The notes below the pieces were generated by a model. The model ran no database searches and had not been told where the DNA came from. It worked only from the letters and a program-made list of their open reading frames with translations. A DNA stretch of 64,000 bases from Maratus speciosus (Eukaryota > Arthropoda > Arachnida > Araneae > Salticidae). A program made the translations under genes and the position numbers. Of this stretch, positions 1 to 10,789 are shown one piece after another (position 1 is the stretch's first letter; every line of letters starts with the position of its first letter). Where the stretch lies: positions 320,722,283-320,786,282 of the forward strand of contig OZ010791.1 of assembly GCA_963932465.1 (NCBI GenBank), in the 5' to 3' direction.

Positions 1-1017
1 AAAATAGTATATGCTTTTTTAAAAATTCAATTTGTATGAATAGGAGACAATAACTATCCACTCCTATGCACGTAAGTTATAGTATTTTTATCCTTGGTTG
101 TAAATGTCAATGTTGACAGACGATTTTCGCCTTTGTCTCTGTGAAATAAATTCATTCATGAAGCTTCAAAATGTGAAAATACGTTTTTAGGTTTCGGAAT
201 TTTTTTCCATTTCAATTCAAGAGAAAATAGCCTAAAAATATATTAATACGTTTTATTCTCCTTTTTTTCAGAAAAAATGTCTTCACCTGATAATCATAAA
301 GTGAATTTTGAATGAAAACTCTCATTTGTGCGTAACTTATTATATTCACACTTTTTAATCAGTATTAGTAAAAAGTATTTCTGTTGTTCATTTTAAATAT
401 GACGTTAATATTTATCCATTTTCATTAGTTACTAATATTTATTACCCTTGTGTTATTAACGTGTACTTGAAAATGCCTGTTTTATTTGAAATATGACGGC
501 ATGTTTTTCCAAGCGAAATATTTTCTAAATAATATAAATCTTTTTCATTATTATTCCTCTAATTATTACGCCTTTTTTGACAGAAAACCTCTTACTAACA
601 TAACAGATATTCATGTTTCAAGTATAATAAAAAATATTCCTTTTTTTATTTCAAATAAGATGGGATATTTTTTTTTTCTTTTGAATACTTTGTTAAAATT
701 TTCTTGTGGAAATTGTTCAGAAAAATAATTGTCGTGGAGAAAGTATTGTTCCGGGGTTTTTTTTTCTTGACAACATTAAAGAAATATGGTTAAATGTTAA
801 AGAAAAATTGTCAATTGATTGTGTATGGAAAAATAAAGGAAATTTTGGATTATTAAGCAAAATATTTGAATAAAATAAATTAAGCATAGCCTACGTTCAT
901 TTTTGCGTTTTAATCCATCTATATCCACATATATAAAAGCATTAATTTATCCGTTTAGACGCCGACTTCATTCAAACTTTCGGAAACACATGCGCATTTA
1001 TAATATTATAAGGATAT
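1..1017. other. AT-rich stretch without recognisable gene
   Basis: I see no coding region here. The longest open frame (about 486-728) has a low-complexity Phe/Tyr/Asn composition, as expected for chance translation of AT-rich DNA. Homopolymer T runs occur near 670 and 757. The segment at about 900-1015 resembles the terminal part of a degraded repeat but has no diagnostic ends. Confidence 0.6.
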
Positions 1018-1040
1018 ATGCTATTTTCTGCCGAGTATTT

Positions 1041-1460
1041 TTATTATATTAGATGTAAATTTCCAACTGGGCGAAAAATGTCCGGACCAGGATTCGAACC
1101 AGGGATCTCCTGGCTGAAGCCTCCAGTGCTCTGCCATCTGAGCTATTCCGGACGAATCTGGTGGATCTTTTCCACCCAGCCAACCCCAATGACTATAGCA
1201 TCTGGTCTGAAACCTGGTTCAGCTCAACAGAACAAATCACAGGCAATGGAACCCCAGAAATCGCTGGACGCGAAAATACACTAAATTAATTTTAGCACAA
1301 TTTTCTAATTGGTAAATAAATCGTATTAGGTGTAAATTTCCAACTGGGCGAAAAATGTCCACCCAGCCGGACATTTATCGCCCAGTTGGAAATTTACATC
1401 TAATATGATCTTTTTACCTATTAGAAAATTGTGTTAAAATTAATCTAGTGTATTTTTATT
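1041..1460. repeat. Foldback repeat carrying a tRNA-like sequence
   Basis: Positions 1274-1455 form an inverted repeat centred near 1364: the motif gtgtaaatttccaactgggc on one side is mirrored as its reverse complement on the other. A further copy of the same motif starts near 1049, so the tRNA-like segment (1080-1153) lies between direct copies of this arm. No transposase is present. It is probably a non-autonomous foldback element or a rearranged SINE. Confidence 0.6.
1080..1153 (-). tRNA. tRNA-like sequence, repeat-embedded, probably not functional
   Basis: On the minus strand a 74-nt segment starts GTCCGGA and ends TCCGGAC, a perfect 7-bp acceptor stem. GCTC/GAGC forms the D stem and GGTTCGAATCC matches a pol III B box. 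There is one extra base before the D stem, no U33 in the anticodon loop and a U-U mismatch in the T stem, so a functional tRNA is unlikely. It is more likely the pol III promoter head of a SINE-like repeat. Confidence 0.45.
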
Positions 1461-2298
1461 ATACTTAATAAATTATTTTCTATAGTTAATTGAACTCTTT
1501 AGCTGCAATACCATGCAATTTCCAATATGCTTATTAGTGACACAGTCCACGAACGCACTATAATTTATATTTAGTATGACTGGAAAACAGAGCATTGCAA
1601 AATTGTATTTTGGAAACATGAGATATAATTGAATAAAATAAAGACGTCTAGAACTTTTAAGTGAGATTTCCAAGGTTCGTATACAAACAAATATGTATAA
1701 GATCTCTAGTGAAAATTTCGCCGTATCAGTGTGGTAGAAAATCATAAACAAAGAATCTTAATGAAACAAATTTATTCTGTTACTTTTAGAACTAGAGTTA
1801 TGGCTATTGTTTAATTTTTTTTTCTCCATGCTGAATACAATATTTTTTCCAAATTTCATGTTGCAAGCGCATCAATAAAATTAAATAAGCGCAATTTTAT
1901 CTTATATGAAAAAATTTGTCTTTGAAACATGATTATATTTGTAGAATTTGATCTATGTTACATTTCGATTCAAAATAAATTCATACACAATTCCAACATA
2001 TGCCTATACTTACAACTATTATTTGAAACTAAAGTTTCGTAAAGTATTAGCCATTTATTAGAATTTTTTTTAAATCATAAATAATACAAGAAAAATAATA
2101 GTTAAAGCTAAGTTTAGCAAAAGCTTTTGTGCAAAAGCTAAGGAAATGAGCAGAAGCGATGCTTGGTAAAAGTCTTGTACGTGTGTCCAACCTTTCTTAA
2201 GGACTGATTAGTTTTCATGTGCTTTGAATCCGGACTTATTTTCAGTTCTTCGTCATTAATATAACAAAACAAAAATAAAAGATATCGGTATGTCGTAC
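1461..2298. other. AT-rich stretch without recognisable gene
   Basis: This stretch separates the tRNA-like repeat from the LTR retrotransposon. The short open frames on the minus strand show no family motif. Nothing else is supported. Confidence 0.55.
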
Positions 2299-2677
2299 TG
2301 TAACAAATATTTAAATACCGATACACTAGATGGCAGCACACGACAGTTTAGCGGGCTGCCAAATAGGTTTTCCCATAATACATTGCGGCTTAGCTTTTAC
2401 GCAGGGAGAGTGTTTTTGAGACGCAGAATGTAGAGGCGTTCGACATACAAGCTGCTTGCTTGATTTTTCCCCCGGAGCTTTTGCAAACAGCGGATTTCTT
2501 CTGAGTTATGGCGATGTAAATATGTATAGTATTCCTGTAAATAATAATGTCTTGTAGTACAGAGATTCATTAAACCTTACTTTGTACTAAAGCCTAGAGT
2601 GGCTTTCTTTTCTGAAGTGATGAGTCGATTGATAAAAGATTGTAGTGTCTACTTATGGAAAGTAGAAAGCTGGAGTT
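2299..2677 (+). repeat. 5' LTR
   Basis: This repeat aligns throughout with 6384-6785. The shared text includes the TGTAACAAATATTT start, the tagcgggctgcc block, aattcattaaaccttacttt-like text and ctacttatggaaagta near the end. Compared with the 3' copy it lacks about 28 bp (the ggcgggagatgataaaatg block at about 6570-6600) and has several substitutions, so the copy is not recent. Confidence 0.8.
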
Positions 2678-4270
2678 TTTAAAAAATACTGTTGTTTAAT
2701 ACACAGCGTCGTATTCTACAAATGGTGTGCTATAATGGATGGTGCTTCGAGGAAGGAAAAGTAGTGTTTTAGCATCTTCTGATCAGACTGTGATATCTGC
2801 TAAGGCAAATTACAAATGCCGTGTGTTCGCCATAGTGTTGAAGTGAAATATGGTGCACGAAAGGTGCTTGTTCCGCATAAGCTTCACGTATATGTGTTAA
2901 AGTGTTCTACTAATGATCTGTTAACCGAACGTCGATTTCGGAACAGAAAGTGCTTTATATCCTTAAATAAGTTTTACTGCTTGAAGGCTTATAAAAATAT
3001 GGATGCGTGTCGCAGCTATCCGAAGATAAGTGTTTAATTCTATTTTAGTGAATTTTGTTTATTGCATTCTCAGAATGATTATTTTATGTTATTAAACTTT
3101 TGATATTAAAATTGTTTAAGATAGTATTTGAAAGTATATAATTTTTTCTTAAAGAAAATTATTTGTGTCTGTTTTGTCATGACATACAGACGAGGTAAAA
3201 ATGTTCTGAAGTTAGAAATCTTACATAACGTAAAAGTTTTCTGTAAGAATTTAAATTCTGAAAGTAAAAACCTTTGATTAATTTAGATTAAGGGTATAAT
3301 TTAAGAACAAAATTTGTTCTGTTAAGATATATTTTACTTACTGATGTGAAAATTATATTTTGTGCTCTAATTTGAGAAAGCTTTTTTGTTTTGAATTTAA
3401 TAAACTGTATTTTATTAAAATGGTATCGTTTGACAGATATTTACGATAGAATAAACATTTATTTGCTTAGTAAGTTGAAATTCGTTTTGAATAATGTTGA
3501 TTTATGAAATGACGAAATTAAGTTCTAAACAGAACATTTATAAGAATAAGTTTTCTTATAGGTTAAACATTTAAATTTGAATTTGTTTTAAAAGGTTTAA
3601 AAAAAAAAGAGAATGAATTTTGTTTCCCGGAACAAAAGTAAATTGTGTTGTTTTGAGAACAATTTTGAATTATTTTGCTAGCAAAGTAATTTTAATTAAT
3701 TTTGAATAATTGTGTTCTTAGAACAAAAATAGAAAGGGTGCTTTTGAGGAGAAAGTTTTTAAAAATCCTTGCTTAACGTAATATTATTTTTTTTCTTTTC
3801 TTTTCTTAAAAGAAACTGAAAGTTAAGAACTGTGTAATAATAATTTAGTTTTGTTTTATTTTGAGAGTTAATATTGAAGTTATAGAATTTTTTTTTGTGT
3901 TTTCTTAAAAATATAGAAATACCGTATTATGTAACGATAAATTGAAATAGTTCAATTTTGGGTTACGTTCCAAAGGAAAGAGTTAAATAAATAAAGTTTT
4001 ATATTTTGTGATAATATATTAATTTGCATTTATATTTATATTGTATTTTGAATATATACATATTTTTTTAGTGTGTTATGATTTCTGTAGAGAAGAAAAT
4101 CCCTGAGTGTAAGGATAGGTTTGCGTAGAAAAATCTAAAATTTTGTTCTTGAAATTGAAAATTTTCTATTGAAAATTTTAAATTGAAATTCTTGTTCTTG
4201 AAAATTTTGCTTCAAATTTTAAATTCAAATTCTAATTCTTGAAGTGAATTTTTTAAATAAAAATTTTATT
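2678..4270 (+). other. Leader region between 5' LTR and gag
   Basis: This AT-rich region lies between the 5' LTR and the gag start. A short open frame at 2816-3037 has no recognisable domain. I could not identify a primer-binding site with confidence. A leader of this length is plausible for such elements. Confidence 0.5.
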
Positions 4271-4301
4271 TTGGTTGTTAGTTTTGTTAAATTTAAACAA
4301 A

Positions 4302-5260
4302 ATGACATTTTTTGGGAAGGGCAAAAAAGAGGATCTACGTGTCCTTTGCGATGAATTAGACTTACCAGCCACTGAAGAAATTAAAATGGTCGATTTACGT
4401 AATTTAATTACTACGCACGCTGATTACGAGGAAGACTATACAAAAAACTTACCAGTATAGTCGAGAATAGAAAAACTGAACAAGAGCGCTTAGATTTAGA
4501 AAATCAGCGTAAAATCGAACAAGAAAATTTAGAGCACGAACGGACTTTCGAACTTGAAAAATTACGCCGTACACATTCGACTTCGGCATCTAACTCGGAG
4601 TTAGAAAATAATAGGTGCACTTACGAAAAACCGCGAATCGACCTACAAAGATTGATTCACCGTTTTCGCCCAAACAAAGATGATATCAATATCTTCTTAC
4701 TGCTGTGTGAGTGACAGTTAAAGGTCCTAGGGGTTCCGGAGGAAAATTGGGTTACGTATCTCATAAGCGCTTTACCTAGTGATATTGCTAGACTCATTTC
4801 TAGGGAACCGGAAGAAAAGGCCCAGGACTACCAACACATCAAGGCGATGTTGTTGAAACGATTCAAATTAACCGCTGAAAAATTTAGAATCTTGTTCGTT
4901 CAGCACAAGAAAATTCCAGAAAGTACCTAGAAAGACTATTTTTTCGAGCTTAGAACATTCTTTGAAGGTTGGCTATCTGAGCTCAACATAACTTCGTTCG
5001 AAGATTTGAAAATCTTATTTTATCTGACAAATTAAAGGGAAGATGCTCCCCACAGCATAGAGAATATTTCTTAGACTTTTGGACTGATTTAAATGATCCA
5101 AATGCATTAGTAGACAAGCTAGATGCTTACGATGTCCTAAGAGAAAATCCAAAGTACTGGAAATCCACCAGAAAAATAAAAGCTGGTCAAAACCAAAAGA
5201 GACCGTACCATCGAGCTCTTTTAATAACTCATTTCAAAATGAATCCTTCCACTCAAAGAA
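4302..5260 (+). pseudogene. gag, Ty3/gypsy type, broken
   Basis: The frame opens at about 4302 (Met-Thr-Phe-Phe-Gly-Lys) with a short helical N-terminal region like those of arthropod gypsy gags. It then moves to another frame near 4470, giving a charged Glu/Arg-rich segment followed by a capsid-like region containing LISREPEEKAQDYQHIKAML. In-frame stops interrupt this region at about 4711 and 4928, and a second frameshift lies near 5030. Gag would package the element RNA, but with at least two frameshifts and two stops this copy cannot make it. The family call rests on order and general resemblance to arthropod gypsy gags. Confidence 0.75.
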
Positions 5261-5285
5261 GACAACCCCGTCAGAAAACGGAAAG

Positions 5286-6083
5286 GTGAATCCCTCACCA
5301 CTGATTGAAGATAGCCCAACCTTGAAATGTTATGGTTGTGGTGCTCCCGGATTTATTCGTGCTAAGTGCCCTACTTGCAACCCTGTGATAAAAACTGAAT
5401 CTTCTCAGTTTGAGCAAATCCAGATATACACATGCTCAACCACAACCACACCTTTAACCACAGTAGACCTGAAAATTAATGGGGTCTACGTCAAAGCTTG
5501 CGTAGATACCAGATCTAGTCACAGCCTGGCTAGTGAATCATTGTATTCTGTGTTAAAAGAAAAAGGTGCAAAGTTTCAGAGGACCTCTCTGAACATGTCC
5601 TTAGCAAATGACCAACGGTCAAAAGAAGATCGCTTGACCACGACTGTTACTGTAGAAATTGGAGGAAGAAAATTTCGTACAGATTTTATTGTGTTACCTA
5701 AAGCTAAAGGGAACAGAACCCTTTTTGGAAGAGACTTTCTTGATAAATCAGGGTTTGTACCAGACGTTAAGAACAAACGTTGGTACTTCGGTGATATGCC
5801 TCATATAAAGTATGGTTTTGCAGATCCTGTTCCAAAGCCTCTTGAATGTTCTGGACAGAAGTCAGAATTAAATTACTTGCTGAAAAGGTATGAAACCATC
5901 TTTCAGCCAGTGGGAGGAGCCACCCCGTGCTCCTGTGAAATCGGTACAGTCTCCATTGAGATAAACCCGAAAGAAAACCAATTTGCTAAATTCACTAAGC
6001 AAGTGAAAGATTTAGTCGAAAAGCAAAAGAAAACACTATGTGGACAGAAGACGGATAGAAGGATCTCAGTATTCTCCTGGTGA
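5286..6083 (+). pseudogene. gag zinc knuckle, aspartic protease and start of RT, fused to integrase tail by deletion
   Basis: An open frame of 265 codons contains a CCHC-like zinc knuckle CYGCGAPGFIRAKC near residues 15-28, in which the usual His position is altered. A retropepsin-like domain follows at about residues 55-165. Its catalytic motif reads VDTRSS where DTG(S/A) is expected, so the Gly is replaced and activity is doubtful. The segment LNYLLKRYETIFQPVGGATP (residues about 197-216) matches the start of a gypsy RT. Within about 20 residues the text changes to FTKQVKDLVEKQ, which belongs near the integrase C-terminus. This places a deletion junction near 5960-5980 that removed the RT, RNase H and integrase catalytic regions. 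Confidence 0.75.
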
Positions 6084-6399
6084 CCATGTATGTGTAGAAC
6101 TCCATCCCGTTAGCAAGGCTGGTCAGAAAAGAACTGCCAAATTCAGTCCTCGACGAGACGGACCCTATGTAGTGCTCACACAGCGCTCGCCTACTTCCTA
6201 TGAAATTGCCAGTTTACAAGCTCCCGAAGTTCCCTTAGGAACTTACCATAAATCTGCCCTAAAACTTAGTAACAATGTAACTGACCAACCAGTTATTCCA
6301 CTCAGGAAACGTGGTAGGCCAAAGAAAAATGTTCCTGGTCCCTTGCCGAGACGTCTAAGGAACCAGGGGGGGGGGGGCGAGGATGTAACAAATATTTAA
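6040..6399 (+). pseudogene. Integrase C-terminal fragment (GPY/F-type module)
   Basis: The frame contains YSPGDHVCVELHP and KFSPRRDGPYVVL, matching the C-terminal DNA-binding region of Ty3/gypsy integrases (D-x-V followed by GPY/F). A basic tail KRGRPKKN follows and no chromodomain is seen. It overlaps the preceding frame by 44 bases in another phase, so a frameshift separates the two. The open frame runs into the polypurine tract before the 3' LTR. Confidence 0.75.
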
Positions 6400-6791
6400 A
6401 TACCGATACACTAGATGGTAGCACACGACAGTTTAGCGGGCTGCCAAATAGGTTTTCCCATAATTCATTGCGGATTAGCTTTTACGCAGGGGGAGTATTT
6501 TTGAGACGCAGAATGTAGAGGCGTTCGATATACAAGCTGCTTGCTTGATTTTTTCCCCTGGAGTTTTTTATGAGAGGCGGGAGATGATAAAATGTTTTGC
6601 AAACAGCGGATTTCTTCTGAGTTTTGGCGATGTAAATATGTATAGTATTCCTGTAAATAATATGTCTTGTAGTACAGATGTTCATTAAACCTTACTTTGT
6701 ACTAAAGCATAGAGTGGCTTTCTTTTCTGAAGTGATGAGTCGATTGATAAAAGATTGTAGCGTCTACTTATGGAAAGTAAGCTGGCTATAA
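6384..6791 (+). repeat. 3' LTR
   Basis: This is the direct repeat partner of 2299-2677, starting TGTAACAAATATTT right after the purine tract. It contains a 28-bp block near 6570-6600 missing from the 5' copy. The end is set at 6791 only if gtac (6792-6795) is the target duplication, since the alignment itself weakens after 6785. Confidence 0.75.
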
Positions 6792-6953
6792 GTACATGTT
6801 TTTGGTTGCAAACGGAGTAATCAAAATGTGTGAAATCTAACAAATTTTCGAAACTTTTTGGACACTTTCACCGTGCATTGATTCTGCACACCATTTGATA
6901 GTCAATATAGAGAAGTAGTTTGATCTAACAAATCTCGCAAAACTGCCAAATGC

Positions 6954-6997
<44 letters not shown>

Positions 6998-7136
6998 TTC
7001 CTCATTTAACTTTTAAGTTAAGAAATTTTCGGTGTGTCCGTTCTTTTTCGAGGACACTATATTATAATTCTAGTTGTGAGAAGACGGTCAAAAAAAAATT
7101 GCCATTAATTTTTTCTTACTCCAGAAATTTTTGAAC
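6792..7136. other. Unique-looking spacer with poly-A tract
   Basis: A pure A run of about 38 bases lies at 6957-6994. No gene or terminal repeat was recognised. The poly-A may be the tail of an old retroposed sequence but no body could be matched to it. Confidence 0.5.
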
Positions 7137-7140
7137 TTAA

Positions 7141-7553
7141 GGGTCCTGTCCCTGCCGGCGAAGACACTCACGAGCTAATGCTAATCCTATGGGGAGGGAT
7201 TTTTCTAATATCTCGTTTGCATTTCGACATTTTTAAATAACTTTTTTTGCATTGGATAGTCGAGGTCCGTCTCTACAGCGCATCTTGTTTATTTTTTCGA
7301 TTTTGGTTGCAGATATTTTTTAGAATGACACTTTCATTTTCAGAACCGGTTTTGAAAATGAAAGTAACTTTATTAAAAATATCTGCGACCAAAATCAAAA
7401 AGTAACCAAGGTGCGCTGTAGAGACGGACCTCGGCTATCCAGTGCAAAAAAAATTATTTAAAAATGTCGAAATGCAAACGAGATATTAGAAAAATCCCTC
7501 CCCATAGGATTAGCATTAGCTCGTGAGTGTCTTCGCCGGCAGGGACAGGGCCC
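7141..7553. mobile_element. Palindromic MITE, arms about 200 bp, flanked by TTAA
   Basis: The left arm begins GGGTCCTGTCCCTGCCGGCG at 7141 and the right arm ends with the reverse complement (one mismatch) at 7553. The mirror match continues inward through the ctcacgagctaatgctaatc block and the tatctcgtttgcatttcgac block to a centre near 7345. TTAA sits at 7137-7140 and 7554-7557, matching the target preference of piggyBac-type elements. There is no open frame, so movement would need a transposase in trans. Confidence 0.8.
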
Positions 7554-7557
7554 TTAA

Positions 7558-8660
7558 TAATAATAATAAGAAGAAGCAGAAGAAGAATGTAAAACGATCT
7601 TATCGAAAAAGTAAAACTCATTATTAAAATTTTCGATATTGTTAAGGAATTAATTAAAAGATTCTTAATGTCGTACTTTCACAAATACATTTAGAAATAA
7701 TACAAACTCATAAATGGCTCTCATGAAAATCGAACATAAAAATAGATAAATATTCTAAATCATAAAACTATCTTCATTTCATTTTATTTGCTAATAAATG
7801 ATATTGGATAAAGAATCTTATTTATTGTTTTTCCTAATAGTAGTTTTCAGCGTATCTATTCACTCCTTGCAAATTCTTTAGTTATCATTTCCAATATATG
7901 TGTTAAATATAAGAATTTGGATTGAAGATGGTGAATATTGATTTTGTTTTCAATAAAATATCATCGAACATCAATAAATTTCTGTTTGTTTACATGCTAA
8001 TTATTTTCATATTTGGAATGTTACATATAATTACTTAGTTAATAAATTTACTTTAATTTCTTTCTGCTAGAATAATCGGAAACATTTTATGCACATAGAA
8101 AGTTGTATCGACCAATTTCAAATAATGTTTAAGATTTTATATTATGAAGAAACATAGAAAATCATAATAAATATTTATTCGTATAATTAACTGCTTAAAA
8201 GTGAAAAAAAAAAGTTTCGACTAAAATTTTTTTATTAATATAAATCTTTATATACAGTAAAACGCAAATTATATATACTAATGCGCTTGGTTTTGCTGAA
8301 ATTCGAATAACGGAGGAGAATCAAAAAAGTAAAATTTTGTTGTGAAAAAAAAAAAATCTAAAACTCTGCTGTTTAATAAAAGGGTGTAATTTTATTAAAA
8401 ATAAGGTAACTGCTGGTACATACAATTAAAACAAACACAACAAAATCCTGAACATGCTTAGGCACACCAATATAAAATGCCCAACATTGTTGTTCTGCCG
8501 CAGACAAGTGCTAACAGGTCCCGCAAACTCTTGAAGACATTCGTCACTGTACGTACACTTTAACAAACCTGCTACAAATGCAGTCATTCGGCCGTTTTAA
8601 AAGATAACAATAAAGAAACGTATCTGACCATACGAAGAACTATATTCTTTAAATTAATTT
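7558..8660. other. AT-rich stretch without recognisable gene
   Basis: It begins with short TAA/AAG-rich simple sequence (7555-7590). The remainder is AT-rich with no open frame above chance length and no terminal repeats that I could pair. Confidence 0.55.
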
Positions 8661-8689
8661 TTCAACTACTTTTCAGCAGTGAAGTACAG

Positions 8690-8935
8690 TTGTATATTCA
8701 CCGATGCTGGATTAATTTGCGTCTAATGTTTCGCCACTAGAATGTGTGCTCATGAAGACTTTTCCATCTTATGCTGCGGTTGCAGCCTTACCGACTTATA
8801 TAAGTGAGAGATGCCAAGCTGGGCATCGTCCTTGTGGCTTAGTGGTAGAGCACTGGAGATCTATTCCATGGGCCCGGGTTCGATTCCCGTCTTGGACATT
8901 TTTCACTAAGTTGGTTTACGACTTGTTAGCAATGT
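8690..8935 (+). repeat. tRNA-like repeat unit, relative of the 33.9 kb unit
   Basis: The text accgatgctggattaattt, tccatcttatgctgcg and the segment around gctgggc(a/g)tcgt before the tRNA-like part also occur, diverged but in the same order, at 33,870-33,995. After the tRNA-like part comes ggacatttttcactaagttg, echoing the flank of the 1.1 kb copy. This is therefore a dispersed family in which a tRNA-like sequence has a conserved 5' flank of about 130 bp. Confidence 0.65.
8828..8897 (+). tRNA. tRNA-like sequence, repeat-embedded, probably not functional
   Basis: A 70-nt segment from GTCCTTG to CTTGGAC has a D arm GCTTAGTGGTAGAGC and a B box GGTTCGATTCC. The acceptor has two T-T mismatches and the anticodon loop lacks U33, so it is not a working tRNA. 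It still has A- and B-box-like pol III signals. Confidence 0.45.
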
Positions 8936-9029
8936 GATTATTCACGTATTTAATACTGAACTTTATTATGTTGAACATAAATTTAAATTACACAAGCCTG
9001 CGATGTTTGTATTTTTTAACTTTTAATAA

Positions 9030-9745
9030 TTGATTTGTATGTATGTTTTAGCGCTGAATCCGAAAATGACCTTCATTTTTAACCATTACGTCAGGATTTT
9101 TCGCAAATCGTACATTTCAAAGGCAAAAAGTAAAAAAAATAGCAAAATCTGGTATTAAAAAATAGAGGAGATGGTTCTGTTTTTGAACTTTTGATAAGTG
9201 ATTTTCATGTGTATTTTTTTAGCGCTTAATCCGAAAATGACCTTCATTTTTAACCACCATATCAGGATTTTTTCAAATCGTGCATTTCAAAGTGAAAAAA
9301 TAGCGAAAATCTGATACTTTAAAATAGATTTAAACTTTTTTTTAGTCAGTTTAATTTTAATTTATTTAATTCAATCATTTATTCATTTTTTGGCTTATAC
9401 TAGGGATTCTTGCAGCTAAACAGCTCAGGCGTCCGTTTGGGGGGGGGGGGGGGAGAGGAGGGGTTCACATTTACCTTTTAACTTTTGAGCTCTGAAATTG
9501 ACGATTTGAGAAAAGTCATGACGTGATGGTTAAAAATTAAGGTCATTTTCGGATTCAGCGCTATAAAATGCACATACATCAATTATCAGAAGGTTAAAAA
9601 AACAACAATCACATCTAATTTATAGTATCAGATTTTCGCTATTTTTTTTATTTTTTAACTTTGAAATTTACGATTTGCAAAAAAGCCTTACGTGATGGTT
9701 AAAAATGAAGGTCGTTTTCGGATTCAGCTCTACACAGTACACAAG
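9030..9745. repeat. Foldback repeat with two diverged copies in each arm
   Basis: The phrase aatccgaaaatgaccttcat and its flanks occur twice on the plus strand (near 9058 and 9229). They occur twice as the reverse complement (near 9532 and 9702). Each copy spans about 90-120 bp and carries the linked text for a run of Ts and a gcaaatcgtacattt-like block. A G run lies at about 9440-9453 near the centre. No coding potential was found. Confidence 0.65.
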
Positions 9746-9855
9746 ACTCAAATAGCAAAATCTAAAAAAATATGTCACAACCCAAATTTTGCAGGCTAGT
9801 GTTACCGTTATGTAACCGTTTTCTGTCAAAACGGTCGAATAACTGTATACTTTAA

Positions 9856-10785
9856 GGGGACAGTGGAGTTTAAAAGCCTTAAAAATATTTTTTTTAATTT
9901 TTGTAAATTTCACCTTAAATATTATTCAAGGGTACATTATATGCATTAAGACATGCATTTATCACAAAAAGAAATTAAAAAAAATTATTTTTGAGAAAAA
10001 AATGGAATTTTACGAGTCGTCTCAGAAATCTTCGAAATGCCCCCTGCGTCTCCCATATCAATGAAAATCCCCAATATTTTTTATAAAAGTTTGGTTTATA
10101 TATAGAAATAAAATAGAGCATCGAATTTTATATATTTGAACTTAAAAGTAAAAAAAAAAAAAAAAATGAAAATTTTTGAAATGTTTTCGAAAAATTTTCA
10201 AAATTTTTCATTTTTTTTTTTTTTTTTTTTTTTTTTTTGGTAAATTTCATCTTAAATATTATTCAAGAGTACATTATATGCAATATGACATGCATTTATC
10301 ACAAAAAAAAAATATTTTTGAGAAAAAAATGGAATTTTACGCGTCTTCATAGAAATCTTCGAAGTGCCCCCTGCGCGTTCCATATCAATGAAAATCCCCA
10401 ATATTTTTTTATAAAAGTTTTTATAAAAGTTTTTATAAATTTTTTTTTTGAAAAATTTTGAAATTTTGAATTTTTTTTTTTTTTTTTTTTACCTTTAAAT
10501 TCAAATATATAAAATTCGATGCTCTATTTTGTTTATATGTATAAATCAAACTTTTATAAAAAAAAATATTGGGGATTTTCATTGATATGGGAGACGCAGC
10601 AGGCATTTCGAAGATTACTGAGACGACACGTAAAATTCCATTTGTTTTCTCAAAAATAATTTTTTTGTGTGTGTGTGTGATAAATGCATACCATAATGCA
10701 TATAATGTACCCTTGATTAATATTTAAGGTGAAATTTACAAAAATAAAAAAATTATTTTTAAGGATTTTAAAGTCCACTGTCCCC
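9856..10785. mobile_element. Long-TIR MITE flanked by TTAA, family copy 1
   Basis: The left end GGGGACAGTGGAGTTTAAAA and the right end mirror each other over roughly 280 bp, including the blocks attattcaagggtacattat and tcaatgaaaatccccaatat. A third, direct partial copy of the arm sits at 10,235-10,440. TTAA lies at 9852-9855 and 10,786-10,789. Poly-A, poly-T and CA runs mark the joints. A second family member is at 40,026-40,879. Confidence 0.75.
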
Positions 10786-10789
10786 TTAA

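Larger units (their letters stand above)
2299..6791 (+). mobile_element. Ty3/gypsy-type LTR retrotransposon, internally deleted
   Basis: Two direct repeats of roughly 380-400 bp begin with TGTAACAAATATTTAAATAC at 2299 and 6384. They enclose gag, protease, the start of RT and the integrase C-terminus in the usual gypsy order on the plus strand. A purine tract (run of G, then cgagga) lies directly before the 3' LTR, as expected for a plus-strand primer. The bases gtac precede the 5' LTR (2295-2298) and occur again at 6792-6795, a possible target-site duplication. The 3' LTR boundary is uncertain because the copies diverge after about 6785. At about 4.5 kb, the element lacks most of the RT, RNase H and integrase core, so it cannot move on its own. 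Confidence 0.85.

Noticed and set aside
2816..3037. 73-codon frame as an accessory gene of the LTR element
   Set aside because: It is short, unlike any domain I know, and lies in a leader region.
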